Source: Gremmenia infestans (lineage: Eukaryota; Ascomycota; Leotiomycetes; Helotiales; Hamatocanthoscyphaceae). Taken from it: 64,000 bases of DNA. Each line of letters opens with the position of its first letter. The stretch's first letter is position 1. This document shows positions 45,450-56,467 of the stretch, in pieces. The stretch covers positions 377,001 through 441,000 of the forward strand of contig JAFEVB010000009.1 of assembly GCA_032629725.1 (NCBI GenBank), in the 5' to 3' direction. Below the pieces are notes generated by a model that was not told where the DNA came from, searched no databases, and saw nothing but the letters and a program-made list of their open reading frames with translations. A program made the translations under genes and the position numbers.

Positions 45450-46616
45450 ACTTATATTACGTACTCATATTTGGCTTTAGTACTGACTCCTTTTAGGTAC
45501 CCGGAACCCAGCAGTAGCCCAGGTAGAACGAAGTAAAAGACGTGTAAATGCTAGCTGGGAATTGACTATGCGAAACCTGAAGATAATATCGATATCGAGA
45601 TAGTCAAATAAGAATAATCTCTATCATCACTTCCAGCAGTATCTGTAGAAGAAATTGTCTCGACTCTACACATATGTAGTACATCCGATATTTACTACGA
45701 ACACTAAAGTTTAGTTTCATAGACCTGAATGATTTTTTTAACAAGCTTCTTTACCTGCCATCATACTGTCTCAGGTAGAAGATGCTGCGAGTACCTAATT
45801 CCACCATGGAAAATGTCCCTTCCATTTATGTAACTCCTGTCGTGAAGACTTCAAATTGTAGTGGAAAAGAGCATGACGCTAACGCACCCTCAGGACCCTC
45901 TAACGCCAAGGTCACGTCGTGTTCGTAACAAACCCCCTAAGCTCAAATCGAGTCTAAGATCTTTGATACCATACTAGGCATTGATGATCTTCTAATCATC
46001 TGGCAATAGAGTAATCCGTCAATTAGTCGTGGGTCAAATGCCAATAAAGAAAAGGAGGGCTAGGATGAGAAATATTATGGCGGAACGTACCCCATCCTGA
46101 CCCCATGACTTGGTGATGACGCTATTGCCATGCTAGTTCAATTAAAACGGTATAGCTGGCTACCCCACGATATCCCTACAAGGCTCCACTGCACAGTTGC
46201 GGATCCAGTTGAACCGTGCAAATCGAACATAATTGGTCACAGCCAATTATACCTTTTTGATTCGAGAACTCGTCCCTGACAAAATTGAGCACTGTTGCTA
46301 CATTAAGGTCCGGGATGAAAATATCCCTCTGTCATGCCTTAGGCTCTAGCATTATAGGACTGTACGGTATGGAGTAGGAAAGTATGGAGCTTGGCTTTAC
46401 CCCGCATTATCACTAAGACCTGCCATCTCAAATTCAGTATAGAGTATTTCAATATCATCCATAATTCTTGAATTTGCTTCCTATCTATCACCAAACCCTA
46501 AGGATTGCCTCAAATCTACCATTATACACTATAGAGGCAAAGAAAGACCGTTTCTCATATGAGAATTTTTTCCTCTTATAACCACAGAGAATTCGAGTTC
46601 CTCATTAACCAGAAGT
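45450..46616. other. Intergenic, nothing recognised
   Basis: About 1.2 kb between the SDR 1 and cyclase genes. Frames here are short and without motif. Confidence 0.4.
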
Positions 46617-47886
46617 ATGCCATCGACATATCCTTCCTATGCCAATCTCAAAAGTGCCTCTGGCACACTCGAAAAAAATTCATGGGACCTCTGGAATAAG
46701 AAATGCAACGGGAAAGATCGTTTAGGAGGTACGACATTTATAAATTCATCGGAAAATGGGACGGATCTCTAGTATTGGGACTAATATCTGCTGAACATTT
46801 AGCACTGAACCTGCTTACGCCATCCACGGTCTTGGATGCTAGATCTGAAATAAAAACAGGTATTAGCGTTCAGTTGGATTGGTCTCTTGACAATCTTGGG
46901 GCTACAATCTCTGGCCGCAAGAACTTGGAGCACAGCTTCATTGACTATAAAGCGCTATTAAATGTTTATGGCCACGATGATTCGGTTTCTTTCAACACTC
47001 AATGTGGAAGCCAATGGGTACGTATAAGTCCATTATAACTGTGAGATACTTTAATACTTGTCTTATTAAAGGCTGACTTGTGTGGATAAGGATGGATTCG
47101 GACACTATGGTGATCAGGCAACGGGTCTCTACTACAATGGGACAAAGCACGAGAACATTATAAAAACTGGCAATGAATACCTCGGAGTTCACAGTGAGAA
47201 TTTGTAGAACAAAGCCCAAAAGAATGATTTCAAAGCTGATAAGGAGTACAGATTGGTGTACAAGAGGTGGGATAGTCGGCCGAGGGGTTCTGCTCGACTA
47301 TGTCGCATACATGGAAGAAACTGGTCAAGAGCTTCCAAATCCATGTACTAGATTCGGTATCACTGTTGACGTACTTGACAAAATTGTAGCTCACCAAGGC
47401 ATTGAATGGAGAGACGGTGATATCCTCTTTATCCGCAGTGGCTTTGTGCGCTGGTACAACGGTGCTGGACCCGAAGAGCGCGAGAAGAATATCAGTGGGC
47501 CCGATGCTGCCTTTATTGGCGTCAAGACCAATGATGCGTCCAGAGATTGGCTTTGGAACCACCATTTCAGCGCCGTAGCAGGGGACACACTAGCTTTTGA
47601 ACGTAAGTAGCAGCCTTCTTTTGTAGTTTATATTCTGTCTTGTGATAAATAGGAGATTGCTAACAGTCAATTTTCTTTTGTAGAGTATCCCATTCTGTCA
47701 GATTCGGTGGCTCTTCACGAGTATCTACTCCCTCGTTGGGGAACGCCAATTGGAGAAATGTTCGATTTGGAAACGCTGTCAAAGCAATGTGCGGCGCATA
47801 AGAGATGGTCGTTCTTTTTTACAAGTGCACCTTTGAATATTCCTGGGGGTATCGCAAGTCCTCCCAATGCTATTGCAATCTTTTGA
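46617..47886 (+). CDS. Cyclase-family hydrolase (kynurenine formamidase-like)
   Basis: Five exons (46617-46728, 46803-47017, 47091-47193, 47252-47602, 47684-47886) join in frame to 327 residues. The splices restore KDRLGALNLLTPSTVL, NTQCGSQWDGFGHYGD, RGGIVGRGVLLDY and FEQYPILSD. The metal site of the fungal cyclase group is seen in GSQWDGFGH, replacing the HxGTHxD of bacterial kynurenine formamidases. WRDGDILFIRSGFVRWY and a late ALHEYLLPRWGTPIGEMFDL are also family-typical. The enzymes hydrolyse amides, lactones or cyclic diketone-like substrates. The SDRs on both sides suggest it opens a ring made by dehydrogenation. Confidence 0.85.
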
Positions 47887-48227
47887 TTTTCCTCTCGTCT
47901 TCTTAATGAGAGAGATACATAGTACTGTTTGGATATCGTAAAAGTATCAAATAAATCGATGAATTAGTTCTCGGAGCTGCCTTACATTAGTGTTCTATAA
48001 ACAACCAGCTAGAATCGGACCTGCCAAAAACAAACTTTCTTTTCCAAATCCATTAAACGATAGTGCAGATGCAAATAAAGACGTCTTTTACCAATAATAG
48101 AAAGCAATACCCCCAACTTAGAAATAGGTCCTGATTATAGCAAGTCATTATATATTGAATGATGATTGGAAGGGACTGCTTTCGATATGACTCCAAGTTC
48201 GAGGGGCTTCAATTATCTCCCTGGAAT
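47887..48227. other. Short convergent intergenic region
   Basis: Shared 3' flank of the cyclase and SDR 2 genes. Nothing else seen. Confidence 0.4.
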
Positions 48228-49329
48228 CTACAAAGGTGTCTTGAACTCAACAATTGGATCTTCTTCCCACACAACTCGATCTAGATGGTTCCGTTCCCCC
48301 ATCCACAGTGGTCGAGTCTTATACAACCCATCCTCAACATCTGTATAAGTTGACGATGCAGCATATATAACCTTCCCTTGACAGCTGCTATCGAGACCAA
48401 GGTAGGCCACAGCATATGAACATGCTAGGGCCGGCTGCATAGACCGTTTAGCACTGGCACTCTTTTCAACCAGGCCAGGAGGGAAGATTCCCGTGTCGGT
48501 CCAGAAGGGACACATCAAATTAATCCGCACGTTAAGGGTGCCGATATCGTTGGCTAATGTCCGAACCAGGCCAAGAAGCTGGGAAAGAGATGTGTTAGTA
48601 CAAGAACTGATAATTTCTAGCAGATATCTTTCAGCGGTCACCATAAGGGTCGGGATAGTCGATTGGAGTACTAACACCATGTTTTGCTGTAGCGTACATA
48701 GGCGTACCTCCCACGCCTGTAAAGCCTATTCCCATATAGTCAGTCGGAAATAGATTCTTACGATAACATGATTGGTGCCATAGTTCTCAACATACACTTT
48801 CCGCTACCAGTGATCACAATCGCCCCTCCTCCCTCCTGCCTCCTCATGTGATGAATCGCCAGTTTTGTTCCGTTGATATGGGCTATAAGATTAATTTTGA
48901 GCACCTTGTACACAGGTTCTCTTAGAATTCCATCTTCATCATACGTATCGACGAAAACCTCTTCGTCTTCCCCGATCCCTGCATTCAAGAACGCGATATC
49001 GACACGCCCAAACTGTTGGACAGTAAAGGCAAAAAGCTCGACTTGTTCCGCCCAGACAAGGAGGTTGGTCTTCTTGAATGTGACATTAGAGATTTCCTCT
49101 GGGAGCGGGTTGATATCTGCGGCGACGACGTGAGCGCCGTGGGCGGCGAATGACTTTGTTGTTGCGAGGCCTATGCCGCTGCTTGCACCTAAAAAGAAGG
49201 AGGTTAGAAAGATTCCACCAACATGTTAGGAAATTTTATTGTTCCATGAGAGTAAATTCTACCCGTGACGAGAATTATTTTCCCACGAAGGCCATCAAGA
49301 ATCTGGGGATCGATATCGAAAGAAGCCAT
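48228..49329 (-). CDS. Short-chain dehydrogenase/reductase (SDR 2)
   Basis: Four exons (49329-49263, 49188-48808, 48725-48676, 48578-48228) join in frame to 282 residues. The cofactor motif GASSGIGLATTKSF is split by intron 1 (TG/GASSG). VDIAFLNAGIGEDE gives the NAG motif, and MYATAKHG supplies the catalytic Tyr and Lys. In the only model I found that keeps the frame, the segment before it reads VITGFTGVGGTPMYATAK and the usual catalytic Ser is absent. The alternative junction that would keep ITGS breaks the frame. The middle exon is only 50 nt. It lies next to the cyclase and is probably co-regulated with it. Confidence 0.78.
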
Positions 49330-50031
49330 GAGGATAATTACAAGGCGTCGTTGATATATTCGAGACGTCTGTTCAAGCGGTTCTATGTTTAAATTATGGT
49401 TCAAAACTTATATTCTTTCTAAATAAACAAACCGGATCATATCCTCCATTCAACAGAGTTGAACAACTTTAGCTAGTATGAGCTACAAGAGGAAGAATCT
49501 TTGTGGGGTAACATCAGTTCCTGGCCCCAAAACTGCAACCCCACCGAAGGCGATCGCTGTATCTGTTCATGTGCCAAGCGGTCATATGCTCCTGGGCACT
49601 CAGAATAACTTAAACGGTAACAGAGAATAATTAAACTGGAATTCTCCATTCCATGAAACATATAATCATGTGGCTCCTCAATTGGACAGCGGTTTCTTCA
49701 CCGCCTAGTCAAGAATTAAGAGTTTGATACGCCGTCTAACAAGAAAGGTGTTTACACGTGACGAATAGATCAGGTGAGCCGCATTCTTTATACTCAAAGC
49801 CAAACCTAAAATGCGGAGGCTGCCATAAAGCTCGCACTTATAAAGTAGCATATTCCAATTCCTAAAACTCGCAAAGTACAACTGGCTAGAGTTACTCAGC
49901 AACCCTGCAGAGACACGTGGTTTCGTTAAGAAGGGGCGGGTAATTATCGGCTCGCTCAACGGGTCATGATGGGCAAAGTCAACTACTCCTCTACAGTAAT
50001 CTCGAGGAGGTCCACGTCGATAACTTGCATC
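49330..50031. other. Bidirectional upstream region
   Basis: Separates the start of SDR 2 from the start of the unknown gene at 50032. No gene is seen inside. Confidence 0.4.
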
Positions 50032-50912
50032 ATGGCGGACAATGGCCTCAATCCCTATGGTGGTGGCGTTAATGATGACCAATTTACCATGAGATTAAAC
50101 ATCCGTCTCCAAAATGGTAAGTCCAAATATTCCATGATGCGATTTATGTATTCATATTGGTCATGTATATATTCCTCCACCCAGAATTGGCGCCTGCTGA
50201 TCTTTAGTCAGGAGTATGGATAAAAAAGCAATTTCACTTCCCTCCATCGTCTCTGGAGAGCTGTTTGATTCACGGCCATCGTGAGCATTACTCGGTAGAA
50301 TTGACCCACCGATGTCGAGCACGACAGCTTTTATACGAAGATCTTTCACGCATCATCCCCAATCTCGTTCAGGCCGATAGTTTGAGCTGGTTCCGTACCC
50401 TTAACAAGGAACACAATAACACGGCCTCGTGTCTATTCGACGGCGCCCAGCTTGAATTGAATCTTTCCTCATCCTACGTTCCTGAATTCGGACTCTGCTT
50501 TCCCCGCTCATCTTTCGTTGCTGAACGCGAACAATTCGACATCAACGTTGTCCTTGGGGAGGCTCTCAATGGCGACTGGGCCGGCTGGTACCGCCGCGAG
50601 CCCAGTGATGCTGATCGCTTGAGGGTCAACCGGAACGGCTGGGAGATTTTATATTTCCTGCGGCCTCCTCCTACTTATGATGTTACGGTCAGTGACTTGA
50701 AATCTGAACTGTGTCACACCCTTCATATTGCGGATCCTACTAGAATTACTCTGTCGTCGGGGCCTTTCAATTGGGGCAATGACTTCAAAGAGGACGGCTT
50801 AGGGATGTACAGGACCTACTTCTCAATGGATCGGGTAGCTGACGGGAGGCATATGAAAAATGTCAACGGGAGTGCACTTATCAATGTGCTTGAAGCCATG
50901 AATTTGACATAG
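50032..50912 (+). CDS. Hypothetical protein in the catabolic block
   Basis: Two exons (50032-50116 and 50212-50912) join in frame to 261 residues across a GTAAGT...TCAG intron. An in-frame ATG at 49966 could extend it by 22 residues. I recognise no family. Visible features are HYSVELTHRCRARQLLYEDL near residue 55, a run of aromatic and charged residues (GDWAGWYRREPSDADRLR), WEILYFLRPPPTYDVTV, and an evenly mixed soluble composition with no signal peptide or membrane helix. Codon use and splice quality look like a real gene. Its position among metabolic genes suggests an accessory or enzyme role, but nothing in the sequence shows which. Confidence 0.6.
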
Positions 50913-51475
50913 TCTTCTGCTGTTTTACCGTAGCGTGGTCTAGACTTCGAGTAATTGTTTATTTTTTCTCAAGATATTAGCCCCTAATATCAAGCGAATA
51001 TAGGCTGGTCAGTATTAAATTACCTCTTCTTCATGTCTACTGATTTTCCTATAATTAAATTATATTCTAAAATTGAAACGTCTCTAAAGCTAACTTTTCG
51101 GTCTCTCTCCCTACCAAGCTATATTTTCTTCAGATACATATATACCATAAGCTGCCAACCAGGTTTTCTACTAAAGTGTTTTAACCGACAGGATCGGGGC
51201 TTGATGTGTTCGCGAACCCGCTACCCTTTGTAAATGCCTGTATTCATGTGACTAGAGGATTGGGGTAGGTGACGATTACTATAGGTTTGTTACCCCACTT
51301 ACCCCACAGTACCCCAACCGAACAAGCTCCAAACCGGCACTTAAACAGCATGCCATAGACAACAGCACTGTGAGATCGATCTTCACATTTCCAAACCCTT
51401 ACCCGGAATTCAACTGTACTTCGAACCTTAGTACCTACCAAAAGCCTAACTTTCAGCGTGGGAGAAATCACAAAA
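50913..51475. other. Intergenic, nothing recognised
   Basis: Contains a few TATAAATT-like AT-rich words around 51000-51070 but no gene. Confidence 0.4.
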
Positions 51476-52659
51476 ATGACAGCTCCAGCAAGCCGATTAG
51501 TCGCCATTGTAGGCGCGGGTACCCAAGGACGAAGATTAGCATATATGGCAAGTCAAGACCCACGAACAAGACTTCCTGGCTAATACTGTATCTACGCAAT
51601 AGTGGTCTAGTCGCGGTGGACGCGTCAACCTTATCGATCGCGATCCGGCGTGTCTCAAGGCAGCGGGGACAGAAATAGGACAGCTTTTGCAAACATGGGG
51701 AAAGAGCATGAATCATGAAAGAGGAGAGATTTCTACTTTCATTGCAGACGACATGACACAGGCGCTGAAGAAATCCTGGTTGGTTATAGAGGTGAGCAGT
51801 CAGATTCTCGCTGTCCAGAAGTCCATGCTCCCCCCCCCCGCCGCTATATATAACGCACATGCTAAGTTTTTGGTCTGCATGCAGTGCGTGCCGGAGTCTC
51901 TGAAGTTGAAACGTGAGGTCGTGGCCCAGCTGGATGGAATCGCGGATGCCGATGCGGTCATTGCTTCTAATTCTAGTAGCTACACCATATCTGAGATCAT
52001 GGATGGATTGAGTTTAAATCATCCTGAGCGCATGGTTAGCTTACATTCATGTGAGTTATATATCTGAAACCCTGCCGGGCAACGACTCTAAATAATCCCT
52101 AGATTGGCCTCCAGAAACCGTGGGTATGTCAGATTTCACACTATAGATCTATCAGTGAAGTAATGTTGACAAAGTGCCCGGTGTACAGCAATCGAGGTCA
52201 TGGCTTCGTCTCAGACAAAGACAGAGATCGTGCCGCTGCTAATGTCTGAATGCAAAGCCCACGGATTCTCACCATTCCACGTGAAAAAGAATTCAAATGG
52301 GTATATCTACAACAGGTCCGAGAACTCAACCCCTCTTTGAACTATTTATTCATGAACCATCTTAATTAATTTTGCAACCTAGGATCTGGGCTGCTATCAA
52401 ACGTGAAGCTCTTTTTGTTGCCGCAGAGAATGTAGCATCCCCTCAAGAGATTGACGAAATCTTCAAAGATGTTTTGAAAACGCCGAAGGGCCCCTTTGAA
52501 CAAATGGATATTGTTGGTTTGGATGTAGTCCGTGATATTGAGGCTCACTATGCTGAAACTCGGACTGGATTGCCGCAAGAGCCAAGAGAATTGCTGGATA
52601 CTATGATAAGGGATAAAAAGTTGGGTGTTAAGACTGGTGAAGGCTTTTACAAGTATTAA
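51476..52659 (+). CDS. 3-hydroxyacyl-CoA dehydrogenase-type oxidoreductase
   Basis: Six exons (51476-51547, 51603-51791, 51885-52050, 52103-52123, 52189-52315, 52383-52659) join in frame to 283 residues. The first intron has a GCAAGT donor (GC-AG type). Exon 4 is only 21 nt. The NAD site is VAIVGAGTQGRR. ASNSSSYTISEI and the catalytic His-Glu pair in HSYWPPETVAIEVM follow, and a late VKTGEGFYKY ending is typical. It resembles the 3-hydroxybutyryl-CoA dehydrogenase/L-gulonate dehydrogenase (lambda-crystallin) branch. It would oxidise a 3-hydroxy acid or its CoA ester, fitting a late step of the catabolic block. Confidence 0.85.
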
Positions 52660-52825
52660 ATGATAAACAAATTATAAAGACCTTATATTCTTATATGCGT
52701 GCCCTAGCAGCCGTGTCACCTAATAGCGCAAGGCCTATATTCCAATATCATATCTACTACTTCGCTTATATTGCCCGCGACGAAGCCTAAAAGTAGCTGA
52801 GATTCCGGACTTATCTCTAAATACT

Positions 52826-55410
52826 CTAAACGCGATCAACATTCTCAGCTTCACACTGAGGGGTTTGCAGAAATTCCGCATAGGCGTCCATTGCTGATAT
52901 GAGTACAGCAGTCACTAGGCACAATCAGCTATGTGATATAAAATGTATGCTTTTTAATTACCTGGACCAGTCTCGATAAGCTTTCTCAGGCAACGCCAGA
53001 CATTTCCGGGTAGTAAAAAGTCCTCTAGGGCTATGCCGTCAAAAGCTCTTCGTAATATCGGAACCGGGTCCCATAAACTCCTAGCTGGCTGCTCCGAAAC
53101 CAGAAACGTCGACTCGGAAACTACCAAGGCTAAGATAGCTTTCGTAAGTCATGTAATGAGCATTTTGGGGGATCTTGACTAACCACATGGGACAGTGACC
53201 ATTGAAATTTGATTGCTGTGGGTTACGGCCCACGGAATACAAGCGTTAATGCCACTTATTGCAGCTTCCCTCAGATTTCCGTTTTGTAAAAGTTTTCTCA
53301 TAGCAGCAAAGTCCTTGTCGATAAACATGCGCATGGCGGTCTTGATATCCACTTGAAGAGATAACTGGGTGTATGATGCGGTCGGAAACGATATCGAAGC
53401 TGCATAACACTCTTTTGATTCTTTGTATCCTTTTATCCAATTATCGACTGCACCACCAAGAAATTCGTTGAGCTCGTCGGACGAAAGTTCACCGCTCGAA
53501 CCTAACTCGTCGATGTATGTTAGGAGGCCAACAATCTTGCAGATACTAGCAAGTCCAGTACAGGGGCGAATTTCATCGCGGAATAATGATTGGACCGCAT
53601 TTTGCAATCGTAATGTTGGGTCTTGCATCGCCGCCCGTCTGAGTGCTGACCAATCTAACGCTGACGGTGCAGCCCATAAAGCTTCTTCACATGGCATCTC
53701 CAGCTGATAGTAAAGATTGCTAATAATACCACCCATATCACCGTACACAGTTGACCAGAGGCGGACCATAATCAATATACAGAGTCGTGTCCTTTTGGCA
53801 TTGTCAGCTATTCATCTTGAAAGGACGAAGGTCTAGATGAGCGCTTCGTTGGTCATACCTTTTGCGGCTTTCAATTTCTATAAAGATACTCCACTCTTCT
53901 GATATCGTGGAATCTAGGGTTACAGGGCCCATAGGATGCCGTGATGAATTGAGTTTATTTGCAAGCACCAGAAGACTCTCAAGGACGCCTATAGTGAGAT
54001 GTGTGCTTTGTGCATCACCACCTGGAAGACCAAATACTGCATTGATTAGCAGTGTGTTAACTATCCATAGCGGAACGTCGTCAAGCTGTGAATGACGCGA
54101 ATCGAGAAAATCTGACACCAGTCGTCTAGAGTACTCAAACAACAGCATCCCAATATGCTTATCTTTGCAGTACATGGCCCCATCAGCCAAAATACCTAGG
54201 ATCAAAGCAACAGGCGCGTCGCCAGGCTTAATCGAAGGTTCGTGTAGAAAAGGAAGATTTCTGCTTGGAAGGTCCCAAAAGCGTTCCCAGTACCGATCCA
54301 GTATGAGAGGAACAGGAAGCTGTAAAGGACCTTCAGGGTCTGTAGGTCCATGATGCACAACATAGCTGATTCGAATTGCCTCTTGCAATCTTGCTCGTGC
54401 AGCTTTTGTAATGTATGTGGCTCTTGCAGGCCGAGAATGTGATGGCTCAACAGTGTTACACCTAGTCATTGGAAGCGCATCAGTTTCAAATCCGGCGGTA
54501 AAGAATGGATACGGCGAGGGGCAGTCTGGAGCATAGAAAGAGTCAAATGAAGACAACCAGAAGTCGATTTCTCGACCCGAACCAAAATGGTTGGATGGCT
54601 GTGCAAATGAATCGGCAATTTTTGTGACCGGTGGGACAGAGATCTGCTCGTCTCCTGCTGGCCAAGAAGAGTTCTCGAAATCAAGCGGAGGCAGGTCTGT
54701 TTGTGTTGGTGGTGATTCAAGAATCCGCGCAGCTTCGAGAAGGTGGTCAAATTGTTGGTTATGGCAAACATTCGCCATTCTATGTATATGAGGATCGTGT
54801 AAGCTTGAGGGATACCGGGTATGGTCATGATTTGGAGACACCAAAGTCGGCACTGCCGTGTTGACTTGTTGTGATACGCTGTTCCCGTGGGTGTTTGTAC
54901 CTGTACGAGCATCTTGAATATTGGGCCTCGTCACCGGCGTATCTGTTGTGGTCGATGCCAACAGCGAACCGCTAATTAGACGAGGAGGCTGTCTCGGGGA
55001 AGGGACAATCTCTGGCGGTGGCATGCTAGAAGTAGAAGATCCATGGTATCGCTGCTGGTGACGACTGTACAACTCCTTACGAGGAAAGCACATGGAGCAA
55101 TCTCGACAACGGTACGGCCGCTCCAGGGTATCTGATAGATTCGAAGGACGGATTAGTAGGGTACTCACAGCTCATTTCAAGACACTTGAAGACAGGTCTA
55201 AAAATGTGTGCTCTCTCTCTCTCTCTCTCTGTTGAACTTACGACGTCGAAAATGGCGCTTCAAATGCTCGGCGCGTCTGAACTTCTGGTTGCATGCTGAG
55301 CAGGTGTGCTTCTTGGGCTTTCCAGAGACGCTACGAGCTGTTGCATGCGCAAGCTGCACATCACCATCACGGGGCATATTGTCCGCCTCTATCGACACTG
55401 TCCCAGCCAT
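52826..55410 (-). CDS. C2H2 transcription factor with fungal_trans domain
   Basis: Five exons (55410-55242, 55131-53859, 53791-53184, 53129-52962, 52893-52826) join in frame to 761 residues. Splice 1 joins the two fingers: HTCSACNQKFRRAEHLKRH and then TLERPYRCRDCSMCFPRKEL. Splice 2 restores the regulatory domain (SIFIEIESRKRTRLCILIMV). Splice 3 gives MVTVPCALVVSESTFLVSE and the last exon ends in a short Ala/Glu-rich tail. The middle carries the fungal-specific transcription factor layout (YVVHHGPTDPEGPLQLPVP, RNLPFLHEPSIKPGD). It lies at the right end of the catabolic block and is a candidate pathway regulator. Confidence 0.85.
55211..55230 (+). repeat. CT dinucleotide microsatellite
   Basis: Ten CT units at 55211-55230, inside intron 1 of the C2H2 gene on the opposite strand. 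Confidence 0.9.
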
Positions 55411-56467
55411 TTCAACCGACGACAACACCGGCTGGAGTGGAGTGCCAAGTTGGCGCTCCGCCGAGCATGAGTCCCTACTGTACGGGGGGTAGGAGAGTAG
55501 GGGAGTAGGGGAGCAGGAGGCTGCAATCGCAAGATGGGTCTAGATAGTCATGTGAAGAGTAGCGCTTGGTGGACTCGATAAAATCTCTGGTGTAATGCGA
55601 TATGTTTCTCTCTCCCTCTCTCCCTATCTCTCTCTCTCTTCCCTGCCGTCTTTCTTTCTCTCGAGAGCGGGGTACTAGGGCGGCGACCAAAAAGGAGTCC
55701 GGAGGCCCTAGGCCACACAGCTGCTAGTCGTGGGATGGACTGTTGGCGGGAGGCGGGGAGAGCGGGGTGGAAGGCGGGGAAAGCGGGGAACAGGGATTAT
55801 TAGGAGCGTGAGATTACGTTACTGTGTACGAAGTATACCGAGCGAAGCCGGGAGGCACGCCCCGCCACGGAAAGGCAATACAAAGTACAGGAAACCATAC
55901 TGATATAATAATAATAATAATATGAAATAGCCCAGGTTACGTTAATAGACATATAAAGTCCTCAATTGTTATTAACTACTTCTTAAACTAAACTAAAGTC
56001 TATACATCAATCGAACCGGCAGCCCATATTCTTTATAAAGACTAGATTAATTCTAAGTCTCGCTCTCTTAATGCCACTCTTCTCTTACTCTATAATGCTC
56101 TGAAACCAGGGACCGGGCCTTTTCGCCCCTTTATATCTCGCATTTATGCCGACGTAAACCATATATCATACCACCATGGGGTAATACTCGCCATATATTA
56201 TCTAGATTATATAAAGAAGAAGACCGAGTAGGGTTTGATAGAGTAGGATAAGCTAGTGAAGTTTCGCATGGAGATGAAGTCCCATACCTCTGCGATTAGT
56301 ATGCTATTGACTACTACAAATTTACGCCCTTGGATGGATCAATAATCACACTAAGCAATGTGAATTTACTTTACTGTAAAATCATAAGAGTGGAAACAGT
56401 TCATCAGGGAAACTTCCAGGAACACCCGCAACCCAGTTCTGCCAACACTTGAGACCAAAACCCAGCA
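55411..56467. other. Intergenic with microsatellites and a G-rich minisatellite
   Basis: CT-rich runs near 55610-55650, a GGCGGGGARAGCGGGG-type repeat at 55746-55795 and an ATA repeat near 55906-55920. No gene. Confidence 0.5.
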
